A DNA stretch of 64,000 bases from Akkermansiaceae bacterium (GCA_024233115.1 JACKQB010000001.1:868001-932000), one strand, 5' to 3'; positions 35,467-45,675 are shown, numbered from the stretch's first letter. Numbers and translations are program-made. Notes: generated by a model from the letters alone, not told the origin.

Positions 35467-36096
35467 ATGAAAAACACATTCCCTACACGTCTTTTCAGCG
35501 CCCTTATTGTGACGGTTTTTTCACTGACTCAATTGGCATCCGCCCAAACCTACAAGATTGACCTGGATAAACCCAAGTTTGACGATCTTCCCTCACCGGA
35601 GGTTGGTGGCAATACCGGTAAGAAAAACTTCAAACCCAAGGATTGGTTAGAAGTGGAAGTGAAGTTCAAAGTCATCTCTAGCAACAGGGAGGACAAGTTC
35701 GTCGACCGGGTCACCGTCAAGTGGTATGTCGCCGCCAAGGTGACCGAAGGAGGCAGCACCAAGGCCCGTGTGCTTGAAAAAGAAGTGAATTACGTCAACG
35801 TTCCCGTCGGTGAGGATATTTTTGTATCCGTTTACCTGTCTCCCTCGGCGGTCAAGCGTATCAGTGGCAGTGACAATGCAGGCAAGAGTGTGGTCGAGGG
35901 GGTTGGCGGCGAGATCCGGGTCAACGGGTCCGAAGCCTACAAAGGCTCCGGGTTTTTCTCCACGGAATCAAAAAGCAAAGGCAAGTGGTGGGACAGCATG
36001 TCCCGCTACAACAAAATCCCCCTCCGCAACAAAAACGAAACACCCTTCAAGTTTCTCTGGTGGGATCGCTATGCTGAAATCGAAGAACGCGACTAA
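35467..36096 (+). CDS. secreted Amuc_1102-like protein
   Basis: 209 residues with a signal peptide (cleaved near ASAQTYK). The mature part is beta-rich (DWLEVEVKFKVIS, DRVTVKWYVAAKV) and ends with FKFLWWDRYAEIEE. Position as first gene of a five-gene block collinear with Akkermansia Amuc_1102-1098, size and predicted immunoglobulin-like beta content support homology to Amuc_1102. Role inferred: periplasmic or surface component of the type IV pilus-like system encoded downstream. Confidence 0.75.
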   Translation: MKNTFPTRLFSALIVTVFSLTQLASAQTYKIDLDKPKFDDLPSPEVGGNTGKKNFKPKDWLEVEVKFKVISSNREDKFVDRVTVKWYVAAKVTEGGSTKARVLEKEVNYVNVPVGEDIFVSVYLSPSAVKRISGSDNAGKSVVEGVGGEIRVNGSEAYKGSGFFSTESKSKGKWWDSMSRYNKIPLRNKNETPFKFLWWDRYAEIEERD

Positions 36097-36189
36097 AGAT
36101 AGGGCTTGTTTAACATCTCTATCCCGTTAAACCCGTCTGAAACCACCCGCCCGCTCAATCAATCAATTAATTTTTTCTCAACAATTATC

Positions 36190-38028
36190 ATGGCAGATGC
36201 ACAGGCTACCGTTGCGCTGAATATAGGATCTCAGCGCATCTCCATGGGGGTGTTTGAACCCTCGAAAAGTGGAGGACTCATCCTCAAGAAATACGACTCG
36301 ACCTCCATACTCGCGGATCCCGCCGCGGAAATGGCACGCCTTCCCCAGATCAGGGTGGCTATCTCCGAGTTGGCAGACAAATTGAAAATAGGCAAGGCCA
36401 CGAAGGTGCGCTACGCGATTTCAGGGCAGTCTGTGTTCACCCGTTTTATCAAGCTGCCTCCGATCGAGGACGACAACATCGAGCAGCTGGTCACCTTCGA
36501 GGCCCAGCAGCATGTGCCGTTCCCGATCGATGAGGTCATCTGGGACTGGCAGCTCCTTGAAAGCGGCACCGGCGAGAAAGAAGTCGCCCTGGTGGCGATC
36601 AAGGGGGACGCTCTCAACGACATGAACGATGTCGTTCTTGAGGCGGGTCTCGGCACCGCCGAGGTGGACGCATCGCCGATGGCTCTTTATAATGCCCTGA
36701 AGTATAACTACCCTGAACTTGAGGAAACAACCTTGCTCATCGATATCGGGGCCAAGACCTGCAACCTGATCTACCTCGAAGGCAGCCGCATGTTCACCCG
36801 CAGCGTGGCCGTGGGTGGCGCATCCATCACAACCGCCATCGCCAAGGAATACGGCGTTAATTTCTCCGAGGCCGAATCCCAGAAGTGCAGCAATGGCATG
36901 GTGGCGCTCAACACCGCGCACACCTCCCAGCTCGATGAAGCCACCGCTGCGCTGGCGACGGTGATCCGCAATGCACTCGGCAAACTGCCCGCCGAGATTG
37001 CCCGGACCACCAATTATTTCCGCAGCCAGCACGGTGGCAAGGCACCCAAGCAGGTCCTCCTTGCCGGTGGTGGAGCCAACCTTCCGCACATTGCCGATTT
37101 CTTCCAAGAGAAGCTGCGGTTGCCGATCGAGTTTTTTAACCCGCTGAAACGCGTTTCCGTAGGAAAAGGGGTCGATGTCGATAAAATCGCCGCCGAAGCC
37201 CACCTGCTCGGTGAGCTGGTGGGTCTGGGGTTGCGAGGTGTCGGCAAGGCTCCCTTGGAGATTGATCTCGTGCCCGACGTTGTCTCCCGCGAGCGTGATG
37301 TCGAGCGACGCAAGCCATGGCTGATGGCGGCTTCCGGGGTCCTCCTGGCCGGTCTGGCACTCTGGGCCTGGTCGAACATGTCCCGCAAGGGTGAGGCGGA
37401 AAAGCAGGTGAAGGATCTCCAGCAAGAAGTCGAGGAGCGCAGTAAATACGACCGACCACTCAAGGCGCTCGCCATCCAGGAAGCACAGCTTGACGCGCTG
37501 TCGTCCCAGCTGGTCAATGCCCAGAGTGCCCGCGTACTCTGGGTGGATGTCTGGGATGACCTGGCTCTCCACTTTGCCAGCGATGTTGTCTGGCTTGTCG
37601 ATTTCGACCCGGTGGTTGGCTTTAAATCCAGTGAGGTGACCGAGGGAAGTGTTGGCACTGCCCAGTCTGTGATCACCAGTGACTTCAGTGGCGTCGAATA
37701 TGGCAACTCCGCGCTGGCCAAGATTGCCCGCCCCGCTCCTGCCCCGGTTGGAAAAGGCAAGCGCCCGGGCCCCGCGCCCAAGGAGCCGATGGTCAATGCC
37801 ATCAAGATCAAGGGGTTCTGGCGGGGCGACAATGGTTACCGCGAGGTCACCAAGCTGATCGACCGCCTGCGTGACGGCTCCAAGTTCTTTGCGGTGCTGC
37901 CGACGGAAAAAACGATCATCTCGTTGCCCAAGGCTCTCGAAGAGGGCTCATACGCGGCTCCATTCGAGCTTATCCTCCCGTTGAAGCAAGCCGTCCCGGC
38001 GCCATCCAATGGCTCGCCCGCCCGTTAA
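36190..38028 (+). CDS. PilM-like ATPase fused to a membrane PilN-like domain (Amuc_1101-like)
   Basis: 612 residues from ATG 36190; the frame is open further upstream, but that region is leader. Residues ~1-350 have the actin-like PilM fold (VALNIGSQRISMG, LLIDIGAKTCNLIY, VLLAGGGANLPHI). A membrane helix lies at ~376-394, then a coiled coil (~395-440) and a PilN/PilO-like extracytoplasmic part. In most bacteria PilM and PilN are separate proteins and PilM is cytoplasmic, so this is a natural fusion. It would form the inner-membrane platform aligned with the secretin. Confidence 0.88.
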   Translation: MADAQATVALNIGSQRISMGVFEPSKSGGLILKKYDSTSILADPAAEMARLPQIRVAISELADKLKIGKATKVRYAISGQSVFTRFIKLPPIEDDNIEQLVTFEAQQHVPFPIDEVIWDWQLLESGTGEKEVALVAIKGDALNDMNDVVLEAGLGTAEVDASPMALYNALKYNYPELEETTLLIDIGAKTCNLIYLEGSRMFTRSVAVGGASITTAIAKEYGVNFSEAESQKCSNGMVALNTAHTSQLDEATAALATVIRNALGKLPAEIARTTNYFRSQHGGKAPKQVLLAGGGANLPHIADFFQEKLRLPIEFFNPLKRVSVGKGVDVDKIAAEAHLLGELVGLGLRGVGKAPLEIDLVPDVVSRERDVERRKPWLMAASGVLLAGLALWAWSNMSRKGEAEKQVKDLQQEVEERSKYDRPLKALAIQEAQLDALSSQLVNAQSARVLWVDVWDDLALHFASDVVWLVDFDPVVGFKSSEVTEGSVGTAQSVITSDFSGVEYGNSALAKIARPAPAPVGKGKRPGPAPKEPMVNAIKIKGFWRGDNGYREVTKLIDRLRDGSKFFAVLPTEKTIISLPKALEEGSYAAPFELILPLKQAVPAPSNGSPAR

Positions 38029-38100
38029 TCAGAGCTGGAACAACAGACGCCAGACACCATCACTTTCGAGACTAATCACGCTACTTACTAAGATACGACC

Positions 38101-39177
38101 ATGAGTTGGATTCAGGAAAATAAATTTGTCGCCGGACTCGCCGGAGTCACTGCCGTTCTCGGTGGAGCCATCCTCTACTTCGGGAACTCCCAGGGAAATG
38201 CCTACGATGACGAGATGCTCAATTTCGAGGATTTGAAAAACCAGCATTCCCAGCTGGTCAAGGCCAAACCCTACCCCGATGCACAGAACCTCAAGGCCCG
38301 CCAAGACGGAATCAAGGAATACGAGGGGGTGATCGCCGATGTGCGTAAAATCCTCGTCGGCTACCAACCCGGTAAACTCGCCGACCTTAGCCCCCAGCAG
38401 TTCAGCGATGCGCAGGTGAAAATGCAGGCCGAACTCCGGGCCGCCTTCGGTGCGGCTGAGACGGAACTGCCCGAAAAGTGCGGTTTTGGTTTCGAGAAAT
38501 ACGACAAGAGACAAGCCAGTGCCTCGGCAACCGCCCGGTTGAACTTCCAGCTCGGGGCGATGCAGTGGCTGCTTGGCAAACTCGCCGAAACCAAACCCCA
38601 GGCGTTGCTCACTATCCGCCGCGAAGACCTCGATGTTGAAAAGGGCGTTGTAGCACCGCCCCAGCCGGCTCGTGGAGGACGTGGCGGCAGGAACAGGAAC
38701 CAAGCCCAGGCCCCCGTCGACAACCAACCCTTTGTGCTGATGCCCATTGAGCTGGCATTCACAACCAGCGAGGCATCATTACGTGATTTCCTCAAGGAAA
38801 TGGCCAACTCCAAGCAGTATTACTACGCCATCCGTGCAATCCGCATCCGCAACGAGAAACAGAATCCTCCTACCATCAAGGATGCCAATTTCCCAGCGGG
38901 TGGAGGCAGTGGAGGTGGTGGTGGTCTGGCGACTCCGGACGATCCCTTTGGTGGTATTGCCCTGCCGGATGACGGCGAGGACGCCGGTACGGAGGGCGAG
39001 GAAAAGGCACCCGAGCCGGTCCCGGTCCCCAAGCCGGCAGCCAATGGTGAACGCATCCTCAAGCAGGTCCTTGGTAGCGAAAAGCTCAACGTCTATATCA
39101 GTCTGGACATCCTCCTCATCAAAGGGGATGGTGCCCCCAAGGCCGAGCCTCCGGCATCAACCTCTAACGAAGGCTAA
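38101..39177 (+). CDS. Amuc_1100-like outer-surface/pilus-associated protein
   Basis: 358 residues. The N-terminus MSWIQENKFVAG plus one membrane helix (~10-28) matches the Amuc_1100 layout. The diagnostic stretch is VLMPIELAFTT...DFLKEMANSKQYYYAIRAIRIRNE, and near the C-terminus GSEKLNVYISLDILLI. A Gly-rich insertion lies at ~262-276 with an acidic/Pro-rich linker after it. Amuc_1100 is the Akkermansia protein known to signal through TLR2; here it is more likely a PilO-like platform subunit. Neighbouring genes keep the Akkermansia order. Confidence 0.88.
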   Translation: MSWIQENKFVAGLAGVTAVLGGAILYFGNSQGNAYDDEMLNFEDLKNQHSQLVKAKPYPDAQNLKARQDGIKEYEGVIADVRKILVGYQPGKLADLSPQQFSDAQVKMQAELRAAFGAAETELPEKCGFGFEKYDKRQASASATARLNFQLGAMQWLLGKLAETKPQALLTIRREDLDVEKGVVAPPQPARGGRGGRNRNQAQAPVDNQPFVLMPIELAFTTSEASLRDFLKEMANSKQYYYAIRAIRIRNEKQNPPTIKDANFPAGGGSGGGGGLATPDDPFGGIALPDDGEDAGTEGEEKAPEPVPVPKPAANGERILKQVLGSEKLNVYISLDILLIKGDGAPKAEPPASTSNEG

Positions 39178-39236
39178 CAGATCGATCAATACGGTTTTGC
39201 ACACACTCACTCATTTTCAATCACTTCACTAACAAC

Positions 39237-40286
39237 ATGTCCTGGATATCAGATAATTTCGAAAAAGCAGCCCTTGGCGGCGCGGTTATTGTGACCCTTG
39301 CCCTCGGTGCCGTTGTTTACAAAAACAAGGGTGATCTTGCCGAGGCGTTTACGAAGGACGCCCCCAAGCCCAACAAGAGTACCGGCGTCCCCGGCCTGAA
39401 AGGCATGATTGCCGTCAAGGGTTCGCTGGGTGCTGTCCACGAGGTGCACCAAGCCGACGTCGACGGCCGTAAAGTCGATCTCTTTACCGGGGTTTCATTG
39501 TTCTCCAAGAAAGATGACCCCAAGAATCCCGTCGATCTGCTGAAGAGCGATCCTGTGCACCCGGGCATCGATAACACCTGGTGGCTGAAAAATGGCATCG
39601 ACCCCGGCTACAGTGACTCGCCAGAACGAGACCCCGATAAAGACGGGTTCACGAACCGCGAGGAGTTTGTGGCAGGGACGGATCCGAATGAATTCAAAAA
39701 TTTTCCTGAACCGGTCGTTAAGCTGAATGTTGTGAGTGTGAGCGCGACTCAGGTTCATGTTAAACCGCAGGACTACGGTGCTGGGAACTTCAAGTTCAAA
39801 CTGCAGAACAAATTTGAAGGGGATTTAAACAAAATGCCGAATCTGGCAAAACCCATACAAGCTGGAGACAATATCGTGTTTGAGAAGGATTTGATGAAGA
39901 ACCGCTTTAAATTCAACAAAGTTGTCGAGACGGAGGTTGATAAAAATGGATTCAAGCAAAAGGTCAAGTGGTGGGAAATCGAGGATCTTAAACCTAACAA
40001 GCAAGGTGACACGTATCTGTTCGACAGACGGGGAGCGCTGAAAGGACATGAGGATCGCAAGGTCGGTATCATGGACAGTACCGTCAAGCTGGCTCTCCAG
40101 GCTCTTGGCCAGGGAGGCAACCCGTTTGAAGTCGAGGAAAACACGCCGTTTTCCCTGCCCTTCGACCCCAAGGCCGCCGAGAAACCATACCTTCTCAAGA
40201 GTGTCGATCTTGATGCCAAAAAGGTGGAGGTGGAATACACCGCCAAGGACGGCACCAAAAAACTCCACGTCATGCCGTTCAAATAA
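39237..40286 (+). CDS. Amuc_1099-like pilus locus protein with calcium-binding-like motif
   Basis: 349 residues with an N-terminal membrane helix (~10-27). A DPDKDGFTNREEFVAGTDP segment (~residues 131-149) is a dockerin/EF-hand-like calcium motif common in verrucomicrobial secreted proteins. The rest is soluble and extracytoplasmic and ends with a beta-rich pair (KVEVEYTAKDGTKKLHVM). Order and topology match Amuc_1099. Probably a PilP-like linker or periplasmic partner of the secretin; that role is inferred. Confidence 0.8.
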   Translation: MSWISDNFEKAALGGAVIVTLALGAVVYKNKGDLAEAFTKDAPKPNKSTGVPGLKGMIAVKGSLGAVHEVHQADVDGRKVDLFTGVSLFSKKDDPKNPVDLLKSDPVHPGIDNTWWLKNGIDPGYSDSPERDPDKDGFTNREEFVAGTDPNEFKNFPEPVVKLNVVSVSATQVHVKPQDYGAGNFKFKLQNKFEGDLNKMPNLAKPIQAGDNIVFEKDLMKNRFKFNKVVETEVDKNGFKQKVKWWEIEDLKPNKQGDTYLFDRRGALKGHEDRKVGIMDSTVKLALQALGQGGNPFEVEENTPFSLPFDPKAAEKPYLLKSVDLDAKKVEVEYTAKDGTKKLHVMPFK

Positions 40287-40420
40287 CAAGCCTGCTTTCG
40301 CGCTTTGTTCCATGGCCTGTTATGAATACACTATGTAAATATTCCGCATCCTATTGAAAATAATCAGAAAAAACGCTTCACAAACCCCTCTCAAATCGCC
40401 AGAAATTACACACATCTATT

Positions 40421-43087
40421 ATGGAAACCACACCTACGCACCTACACAAACAAGACGCAGGTCGATCTGCTGACAGTTTTGTCAGTCGTCCGATAAGCAA
40501 AAAGGCCGCCGTCCTCATGGCTGTCGCTGCTGCTATGCCTGTCGCCGTTAATGTCGCCCACGCCGGTGGATACGTTGGGGGCGGAACATCAAGCATCGCT
40601 CAGAAAGAGATTGCTCGACGTGCCGCACTCGTCGTCGAGGCCGACAAGGCCCTCGTAGCCGGACGCGCTGCTTTTGCTAAAAACGACTTCGAAGAAGCCG
40701 TTAAGCAATACCAGACCGCGTTGAGCCTACTGCCTCCCGGCCCGTCGCTCGCTGACCGCCGTCACTCCTACACAGGTCACCTCGGTGATGCTTCCGTTTC
40801 ACTTGCCCAGCAGTATCGCCGCAACGGTCGATATGCTGAAGCCCGCACGCTCTTGGAAGGTGTCCTGCTCCAGGACCCTGCCAATTTCGCTGCCAAGAAA
40901 CAGCTCGAGTATCTTGACGATCCCATCCGCACCAACCCGGCGCTGACCTACGAGCACACCCAGAATGTTGACCGTGTCCGTAAGCACCTCTACATGGGTG
41001 AGGGATATTACAACCTCGGTAAATACGATGAAGCCGACCTTGAGTTCAAGAAGGTCCTTCAGATTGACAAGTATAACAAGGCAGCCCGTCGCTGGCTCGA
41101 GAAAGTAGCTGCGACCAAGTCAGATTACTACCGCGCTGCCTACGACCATACCCGCGCCGAACTTCTCAAGGAAGTGGACAAGGCCTGGGAAATGGCGGTG
41201 CCACCTGAGCTTCCTGTTTTCGGAGGCGGCGAAACCACGGCTACCGCAGCCACCGGTGTCCAGTACCTGCAACAGAAGTTGAACAACATCATCATCCCGT
41301 TGGTGGATTTCGACAACACCACGGTCCAGGAAGCTCTTGACTTCCTTCGTCTCCGTGCGCGTGAAATCGACCCCGAGCCCGATGAAAACCGCAAGGGTCT
41401 GAACTTCATCATCCGCAAGCCTGGTGTGTCCGGTGCCCCTGCCGGTGATGCCGGTGCCGCGCTTGATGCTGATGCCGCTGTTGGTGGCGGTAACATCGAA
41501 GGCCTGCGTATCGACGAACTCAAGCTTCGCAATGTGCCTCTGGGCACAGTGTTGCAGTATATCTGCGACAAGACCCGCCTTCGCTACAAGCTCGACGAGC
41601 ACTCTGTGATTCTGTTGCCTCTCGAGGCACTGGAAGTGAACGACCTCTACACCCGCACCTTTGTGGTTCCGCCTGACTTCATCGCCAAGCTGACTGAAGG
41701 TGGTGGCAGCAAGGCAGCTGATGATGATGATCCTTTCGGTGGCGGCGGTGGCGGCGGCGGTGCTGACACGCTCAAAAAGCGTCTCTCTGCCAAGGAACTG
41801 CTGCTCAACAACGGTGTCAGTTTCCCAGACAAGGCATTCGCCAACTACATTGCAGCTACCAGCACCCTGGTCGTGCATAACACCCTGGGCAATCTCGACA
41901 TCATCGAGCAAATCATCGAAGCTCTCCGTAAGGGAGGTCCCCGTCAGGTCCGTATCATGACCAAATTCATCGAGGTCTCCCAGGAGAATACCGATGAACT
42001 GGGATTCGACTGGATTATCTCACCATTCGGTCTCAATGGAAATAGTTCATACATAGGTGGAGGTACCGTGGGTAATGGTTCGCCACGCTATGGTTCCGAC
42101 TATATTAGCCCGGTGGCCTTCACCCAGGTTCCCGGTGTGCCCGCTGGTTCTACCGAGACTGTCTCGAACACCTCGACCGCAGGTCTTCGCAGTGGTGACT
42201 ACGCAACAACGCGCAACAGCATTGATGCCATCCTCAATAACCCGACCCGCACAGCCCAGTCCGGTAGCGTGGCCCCTGGTATCCTCTCACTTACCGGTCT
42301 GTTTACAGACGGTCAGGTGCAGATGATCATGCGCGGCCTGGCCCAGAAAAAGGGCACTGATGTGATGACCGCTCCCAGCGTTCTCGCACGAAGTGGCGAG
42401 AAGGCAACGATTGAGGTTATCCGCGAGTTTATCTACCCAACCGAATACGAACCACCGGAACTGCCCAACAGCGTTGGCTCCGGTCAGGGTGGTGCAGGTA
42501 TCGGCGGTGGCCAGGGTGCTTCCATCTTCCCGGTAACCCCTGCTACTCCTACGGCGTTCGAAACCCGTAACACAGGTGTCACCCTCGAGATCGAGCCCGT
42601 TATTGGTGAAAACAACTACACCATCGACCTCCGCTTTGCTCCTGAGCTTGTTGAGTTCGAAGGATTCATCAACTACGGCTCACCGATTCAGAGCCCCGCA
42701 TCCGATGCGCTTGGTAACCCGATCCAGATCACCATTACGGAAAACCGGATTGAAATGCCAGTGTTCTCGGTGCGCCGCGTGACAACCGCGTTGACCATCT
42801 ATGATGGCTACACCGTGGCTGTTGGTGGTATGATGCGTGAAGATGTGCAGAATGTGCAGGACAAGGTGCCCATTCTTGGTGACCTGCCACTGATCGGACG
42901 TCTGTTCCAGACCAAGGCAGAAAACCACATCAAGAGCAACCTGATCATCTTTGTGACGGCTGAAATCATCGATGCGGCCGGTGCCCGGATCAACCAGCCA
43001 ACCAGCCCCGCAGCCGGTGCCGGTGGTACAGTTCCAACATCACCGGTTCCAACGGGTGGTGGTGTGCTGCCACCTCTTCCGGAGTAG
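40421..43087 (+). CDS. type IV pilus / type II secretion secretin with TPR N-terminus (Amuc_1098-like)
   Basis: 888 residues: a long basic N-region and signal peptide (~27-47, AHAGG), TPR-like helices (~60-240), an N-domain region (~285-520, with an acidic/Gly-rich loop near 435-450), then the secretin core from ~580. The core has VAPGILSLTGLFTDGQVQMI and the C-terminal VPILGDLPLIGRLF. The C-terminus is a Pro/Gly tail. It would form the outer-membrane channel for the pilus system. No lipobox is seen and no pilotin gene is evident. A strong terminator follows. Confidence 0.93.
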   Translation: METTPTHLHKQDAGRSADSFVSRPISKKAAVLMAVAAAMPVAVNVAHAGGYVGGGTSSIAQKEIARRAALVVEADKALVAGRAAFAKNDFEEAVKQYQTALSLLPPGPSLADRRHSYTGHLGDASVSLAQQYRRNGRYAEARTLLEGVLLQDPANFAAKKQLEYLDDPIRTNPALTYEHTQNVDRVRKHLYMGEGYYNLGKYDEADLEFKKVLQIDKYNKAARRWLEKVAATKSDYYRAAYDHTRAELLKEVDKAWEMAVPPELPVFGGGETTATAATGVQYLQQKLNNIIIPLVDFDNTTVQEALDFLRLRAREIDPEPDENRKGLNFIIRKPGVSGAPAGDAGAALDADAAVGGGNIEGLRIDELKLRNVPLGTVLQYICDKTRLRYKLDEHSVILLPLEALEVNDLYTRTFVVPPDFIAKLTEGGGSKAADDDDPFGGGGGGGGADTLKKRLSAKELLLNNGVSFPDKAFANYIAATSTLVVHNTLGNLDIIEQIIEALRKGGPRQVRIMTKFIEVSQENTDELGFDWIISPFGLNGNSSYIGGGTVGNGSPRYGSDYISPVAFTQVPGVPAGSTETVSNTSTAGLRSGDYATTRNSIDAILNNPTRTAQSGSVAPGILSLTGLFTDGQVQMIMRGLAQKKGTDVMTAPSVLARSGEKATIEVIREFIYPTEYEPPELPNSVGSGQGGAGIGGGQGASIFPVTPATPTAFETRNTGVTLEIEPVIGENNYTIDLRFAPELVEFEGFINYGSPIQSPASDALGNPIQITITENRIEMPVFSVRRVTTALTIYDGYTVAVGGMMREDVQNVQDKVPILGDLPLIGRLFQTKAENHIKSNLIIFVTAEIIDAAGARINQPTSPAAGAGGTVPTSPVPTGGGVLPPLPE

Positions 43088-43105
43088 GTTTCCAAACAAT
43101 CCATC

Positions 43106-43139
43106 AAACCCCGACGGCTTTCGAGCGGTCGGGGTTTTT
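43106..43139 (+). terminator. rho-independent terminator after the secretin gene
   Basis: A 10-bp stem AAACCCCGAC/GTCGGGGTTT with a 12-nt loop ends in a T-run. It closes the transcript of the Amuc_1102-1098-like locus. Confidence 0.92.
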
Positions 43140-43228
43140 CTTTAATCTCCACAGTCACGCCCGCCCCGTTTTTTGACAGGGTTCCGGCTTGTGAATCATC
43201 CTGAAGTATCGGATGCTGCTTTCGGCTT

Positions 43229-43873
43229 ATGGAATCCAGACTCACCATCATTGGCTTGACAGGTGGTATTGCCACCGGAAAGTCAACTTGTTGCCGGATC
43301 ATCAGCAACCTGTATCCTGATACGGTGGTGTTTGATGCGGATGCCTCTGTCAGGGCGCTATACTCAGTTCCCGAGGTCATGGAGCAGCTGGAGCGGCATT
43401 TCGGGCCATTACCTAAAAATGCCGACGGTGAGATCGATAAAACCTTTTTGCGCTGGGCCGCGTTTTCCCATCCCGGTGATAAAAAATTTCTAGAGGATGT
43501 TTTTCACCCCAGGGTCAGAAAGGAATGTCTTGCATTATTGGAGGAAACAGCTAGAAATGCGTTGTCGCGCCTCTTTGTTGCGGATATCCCTCTCCTGTTT
43601 GAGAGCGGATTCGATTTTGGCCAGTCGGCCAATTTACTGGTAGCCACCAGTAGGGAAACCCAAATTGACCGACTCAAAAAACGCAACGCATGGGACGACG
43701 ACACCGTGGAAGCTGTGCTAGCATCACAGATGCCCATCGAGGCCAAGCTCACCTTGGCTGATGTGGTGTTCTGGAATGAAGGTCCAGAGGAAATACTGAA
43801 CTGCCAGTGTCGCCGTTTCCTGCAATCGATCCACTGCGTATCATCAAAAAACCCGACGCGCAGCGAAGATTGA
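43229..43873 (+). CDS. coaE: dephospho-CoA kinase CoaE
   Basis: 214 residues with P-loop GLTGGIATGKST, DADASVRALY and ADIPLLFESGFD, the standard CoaE motifs. Catalyses the last step of coenzyme A synthesis. It has its own transcription start after the terminator and is likely cotranscribed with rho 91 bp downstream. Complete length. Confidence 0.95.
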   Translation: MESRLTIIGLTGGIATGKSTCCRIISNLYPDTVVFDADASVRALYSVPEVMEQLERHFGPLPKNADGEIDKTFLRWAAFSHPGDKKFLEDVFHPRVRKECLALLEETARNALSRLFVADIPLLFESGFDFGQSANLLVATSRETQIDRLKKRNAWDDDTVEAVLASQMPIEAKLTLADVVFWNEGPEEILNCQCRRFLQSIHCVSSKNPTRSED

Positions 43874-43964
43874 CGGCATGGGTAACCATGCGTTTTTCCA
43901 TGCTCACAACACTCTCCCTTTCCATTTCCCTTTCTATTTTTCAAACCCGTATATCCATTTCCCT

Positions 43965-45515
43965 ATGAACGAAGAAACCGCCACCAACCAGCCCGCCACC
44001 GAGCCTGTCATACCTGATGAGGTAAAGGTCGTTGCAAAGGATGTTGCATCCAAAGACGCCACCCCAGCAACTGGCACATCCGGTGTTGCTGAAGTGACCG
44101 ATGGTCCTGAAATCGATCCTCCTCGACCCGGGCAGGCTGGGGAAGCCGGTGATGAAGTGGAACCAGCTCAAGAAATTGTATCCGGCGAGGCAAAGAATGC
44201 GGAGCCGGAACCCCGCCCTAAGCCGGTTCTGCCCCCCTTGCCAGAATTGCCGGAAGCTATCTGCATCAATGAATACCGCGAAAAACCACTCTCTGAGATC
44301 TATACGATGCTGGAAGCTTTGCCGGTGAAGATTCCCGCCAAGGCATCCAAAAGCCAGCTTATTTTTGATCTGGTCAGTTTCTACGCCAAGGAAGGCGTCA
44401 TTGTCGAGGGGGAGGGGGTCCTGGAGCAAGCCAAGGATAACTACGCCATGCTGCGCGATCCGGCCAAGAGCTTTAAAACCTCTCCCGATGACCTCTATGT
44501 AAGCGGCCATCTCATCCGCGATCACGGTCTCGTCGTTGGCCAGAAAATCAAGGTCACCCTCCGTGCCCCCAAGGGGAGGGACAAGTATATTTCCGCCAGT
44601 GAGGTGTTAGAGGTGGAGGGGATGCCCGTCGATACCTATCAGAAACCGAAAGGGTTTGATCACTTGACAGCCATGTTCCCCGACCAGCGAATTATCCTTG
44701 AAAACAAGGAAACGGGAATGTCTCCGCGTGTGTTAGATCTGGTGGCGCCGCTCGGTAAAGGACAGCGCGGCCTGATCGTCGCTCCCCCACGCGGTGGCAA
44801 AACCATCATGCTCAAGCAGATCGCCAAGTCGATCCAGCTCAACCACCCCGAGGTGGAGCTGATTATCCTCCTGCTCGATGAGCGGCCTGAGGAAGTAACC
44901 GATTTTGAGGAAACGGTGGACGCTGAAGTCTTCAGCTCTACCTTCGATGAAGCGGCCAAGCGTCATGCCCAGGTGTCCGATCTGGTGATGGAGCGTGCCA
45001 AACGCCTGGTCGAGCTTGGTAAGGATGTGGTGCTTCTCCTGGATAGCCTGACCCGGCTTGCCCGGGGCCATAATAACGCCCAGCGTAGTGGTCCGATCGG
45101 CTCCGGTGGCCTCAGTCCCGTGGCCTTGCAGCAGAGTCGTAAATTCTTTGGTGCCGCCAGAAACTGCGAGGAAGGTGGCAGTCTGACCATTCTCGCTACA
45201 GCCCTTGTCGAGACCGAAAGCAAGATGGACGATGTGATTTTCGAAGAGTTCAAAGGCACTGGCAACATGGAGGTCAGGCTGGATCGGGAGCTTGCCGAAC
45301 AGCGGATTTACCCGGCCATTCATATACCACAGAGCGGAACGCGTAATGATGACCGTCTCTATCACCCCGATGAAATGGCCAAGGTACTCGAAATCCGGCG
45401 ACAGCTGGCCTCGCTGCCGATCGGTGAAGCCATCGAGACCTTGCTTAAAAACCTTTCCAGGACGACCACCAACGCAGAGTTGCTGCTGTCAGGCTTGACG
45501 ATTGGACGCAAATAG
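43965..45515 (+). CDS. rho: transcription termination factor Rho
   Basis: 516 residues from ATG 43965. The first ~85 residues are an acidic, low-complexity extension not found in E. coli Rho. An N-terminal helical domain and OSB RNA-binding fold follow. The ATPase has APPRGGKTIM (Walker A near residue 280), LLLDERPEEVTDF, LLLDSLTRLARGHN and GPIGSGGLSPVALQQ (Q loop). The 5' leader is a long pyrimidine-rich tract without a Shine-Dalgarno, which could itself be a Rho-binding rut-like sequence; that is inference. Confidence 0.96.
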   Translation: MNEETATNQPATEPVIPDEVKVVAKDVASKDATPATGTSGVAEVTDGPEIDPPRPGQAGEAGDEVEPAQEIVSGEAKNAEPEPRPKPVLPPLPELPEAICINEYREKPLSEIYTMLEALPVKIPAKASKSQLIFDLVSFYAKEGVIVEGEGVLEQAKDNYAMLRDPAKSFKTSPDDLYVSGHLIRDHGLVVGQKIKVTLRAPKGRDKYISASEVLEVEGMPVDTYQKPKGFDHLTAMFPDQRIILENKETGMSPRVLDLVAPLGKGQRGLIVAPPRGGKTIMLKQIAKSIQLNHPEVELIILLLDERPEEVTDFEETVDAEVFSSTFDEAAKRHAQVSDLVMERAKRLVELGKDVVLLLDSLTRLARGHNNAQRSGPIGSGGLSPVALQQSRKFFGAARNCEEGGSLTILATALVETESKMDDVIFEEFKGTGNMEVRLDRELAEQRIYPAIHIPQSGTRNDDRLYHPDEMAKVLEIRRQLASLPIGEAIETLLKNLSRTTTNAELLLSGLTIGRK

Positions 45516-45675
45516 CGTGGCCAAACCGGGGTTATATGGCGATTCCATGGAAAACCGGTTGGCTGGGGCGCCTTTTTTGGGGCCAAACAATAGCCTAAAA
45601 AAGACGCAATACGGGCTTTTCTTCTTGAAAGCGCAGAGCCATAGCTTAAATACCAGTAGTCACACACCTACCACG

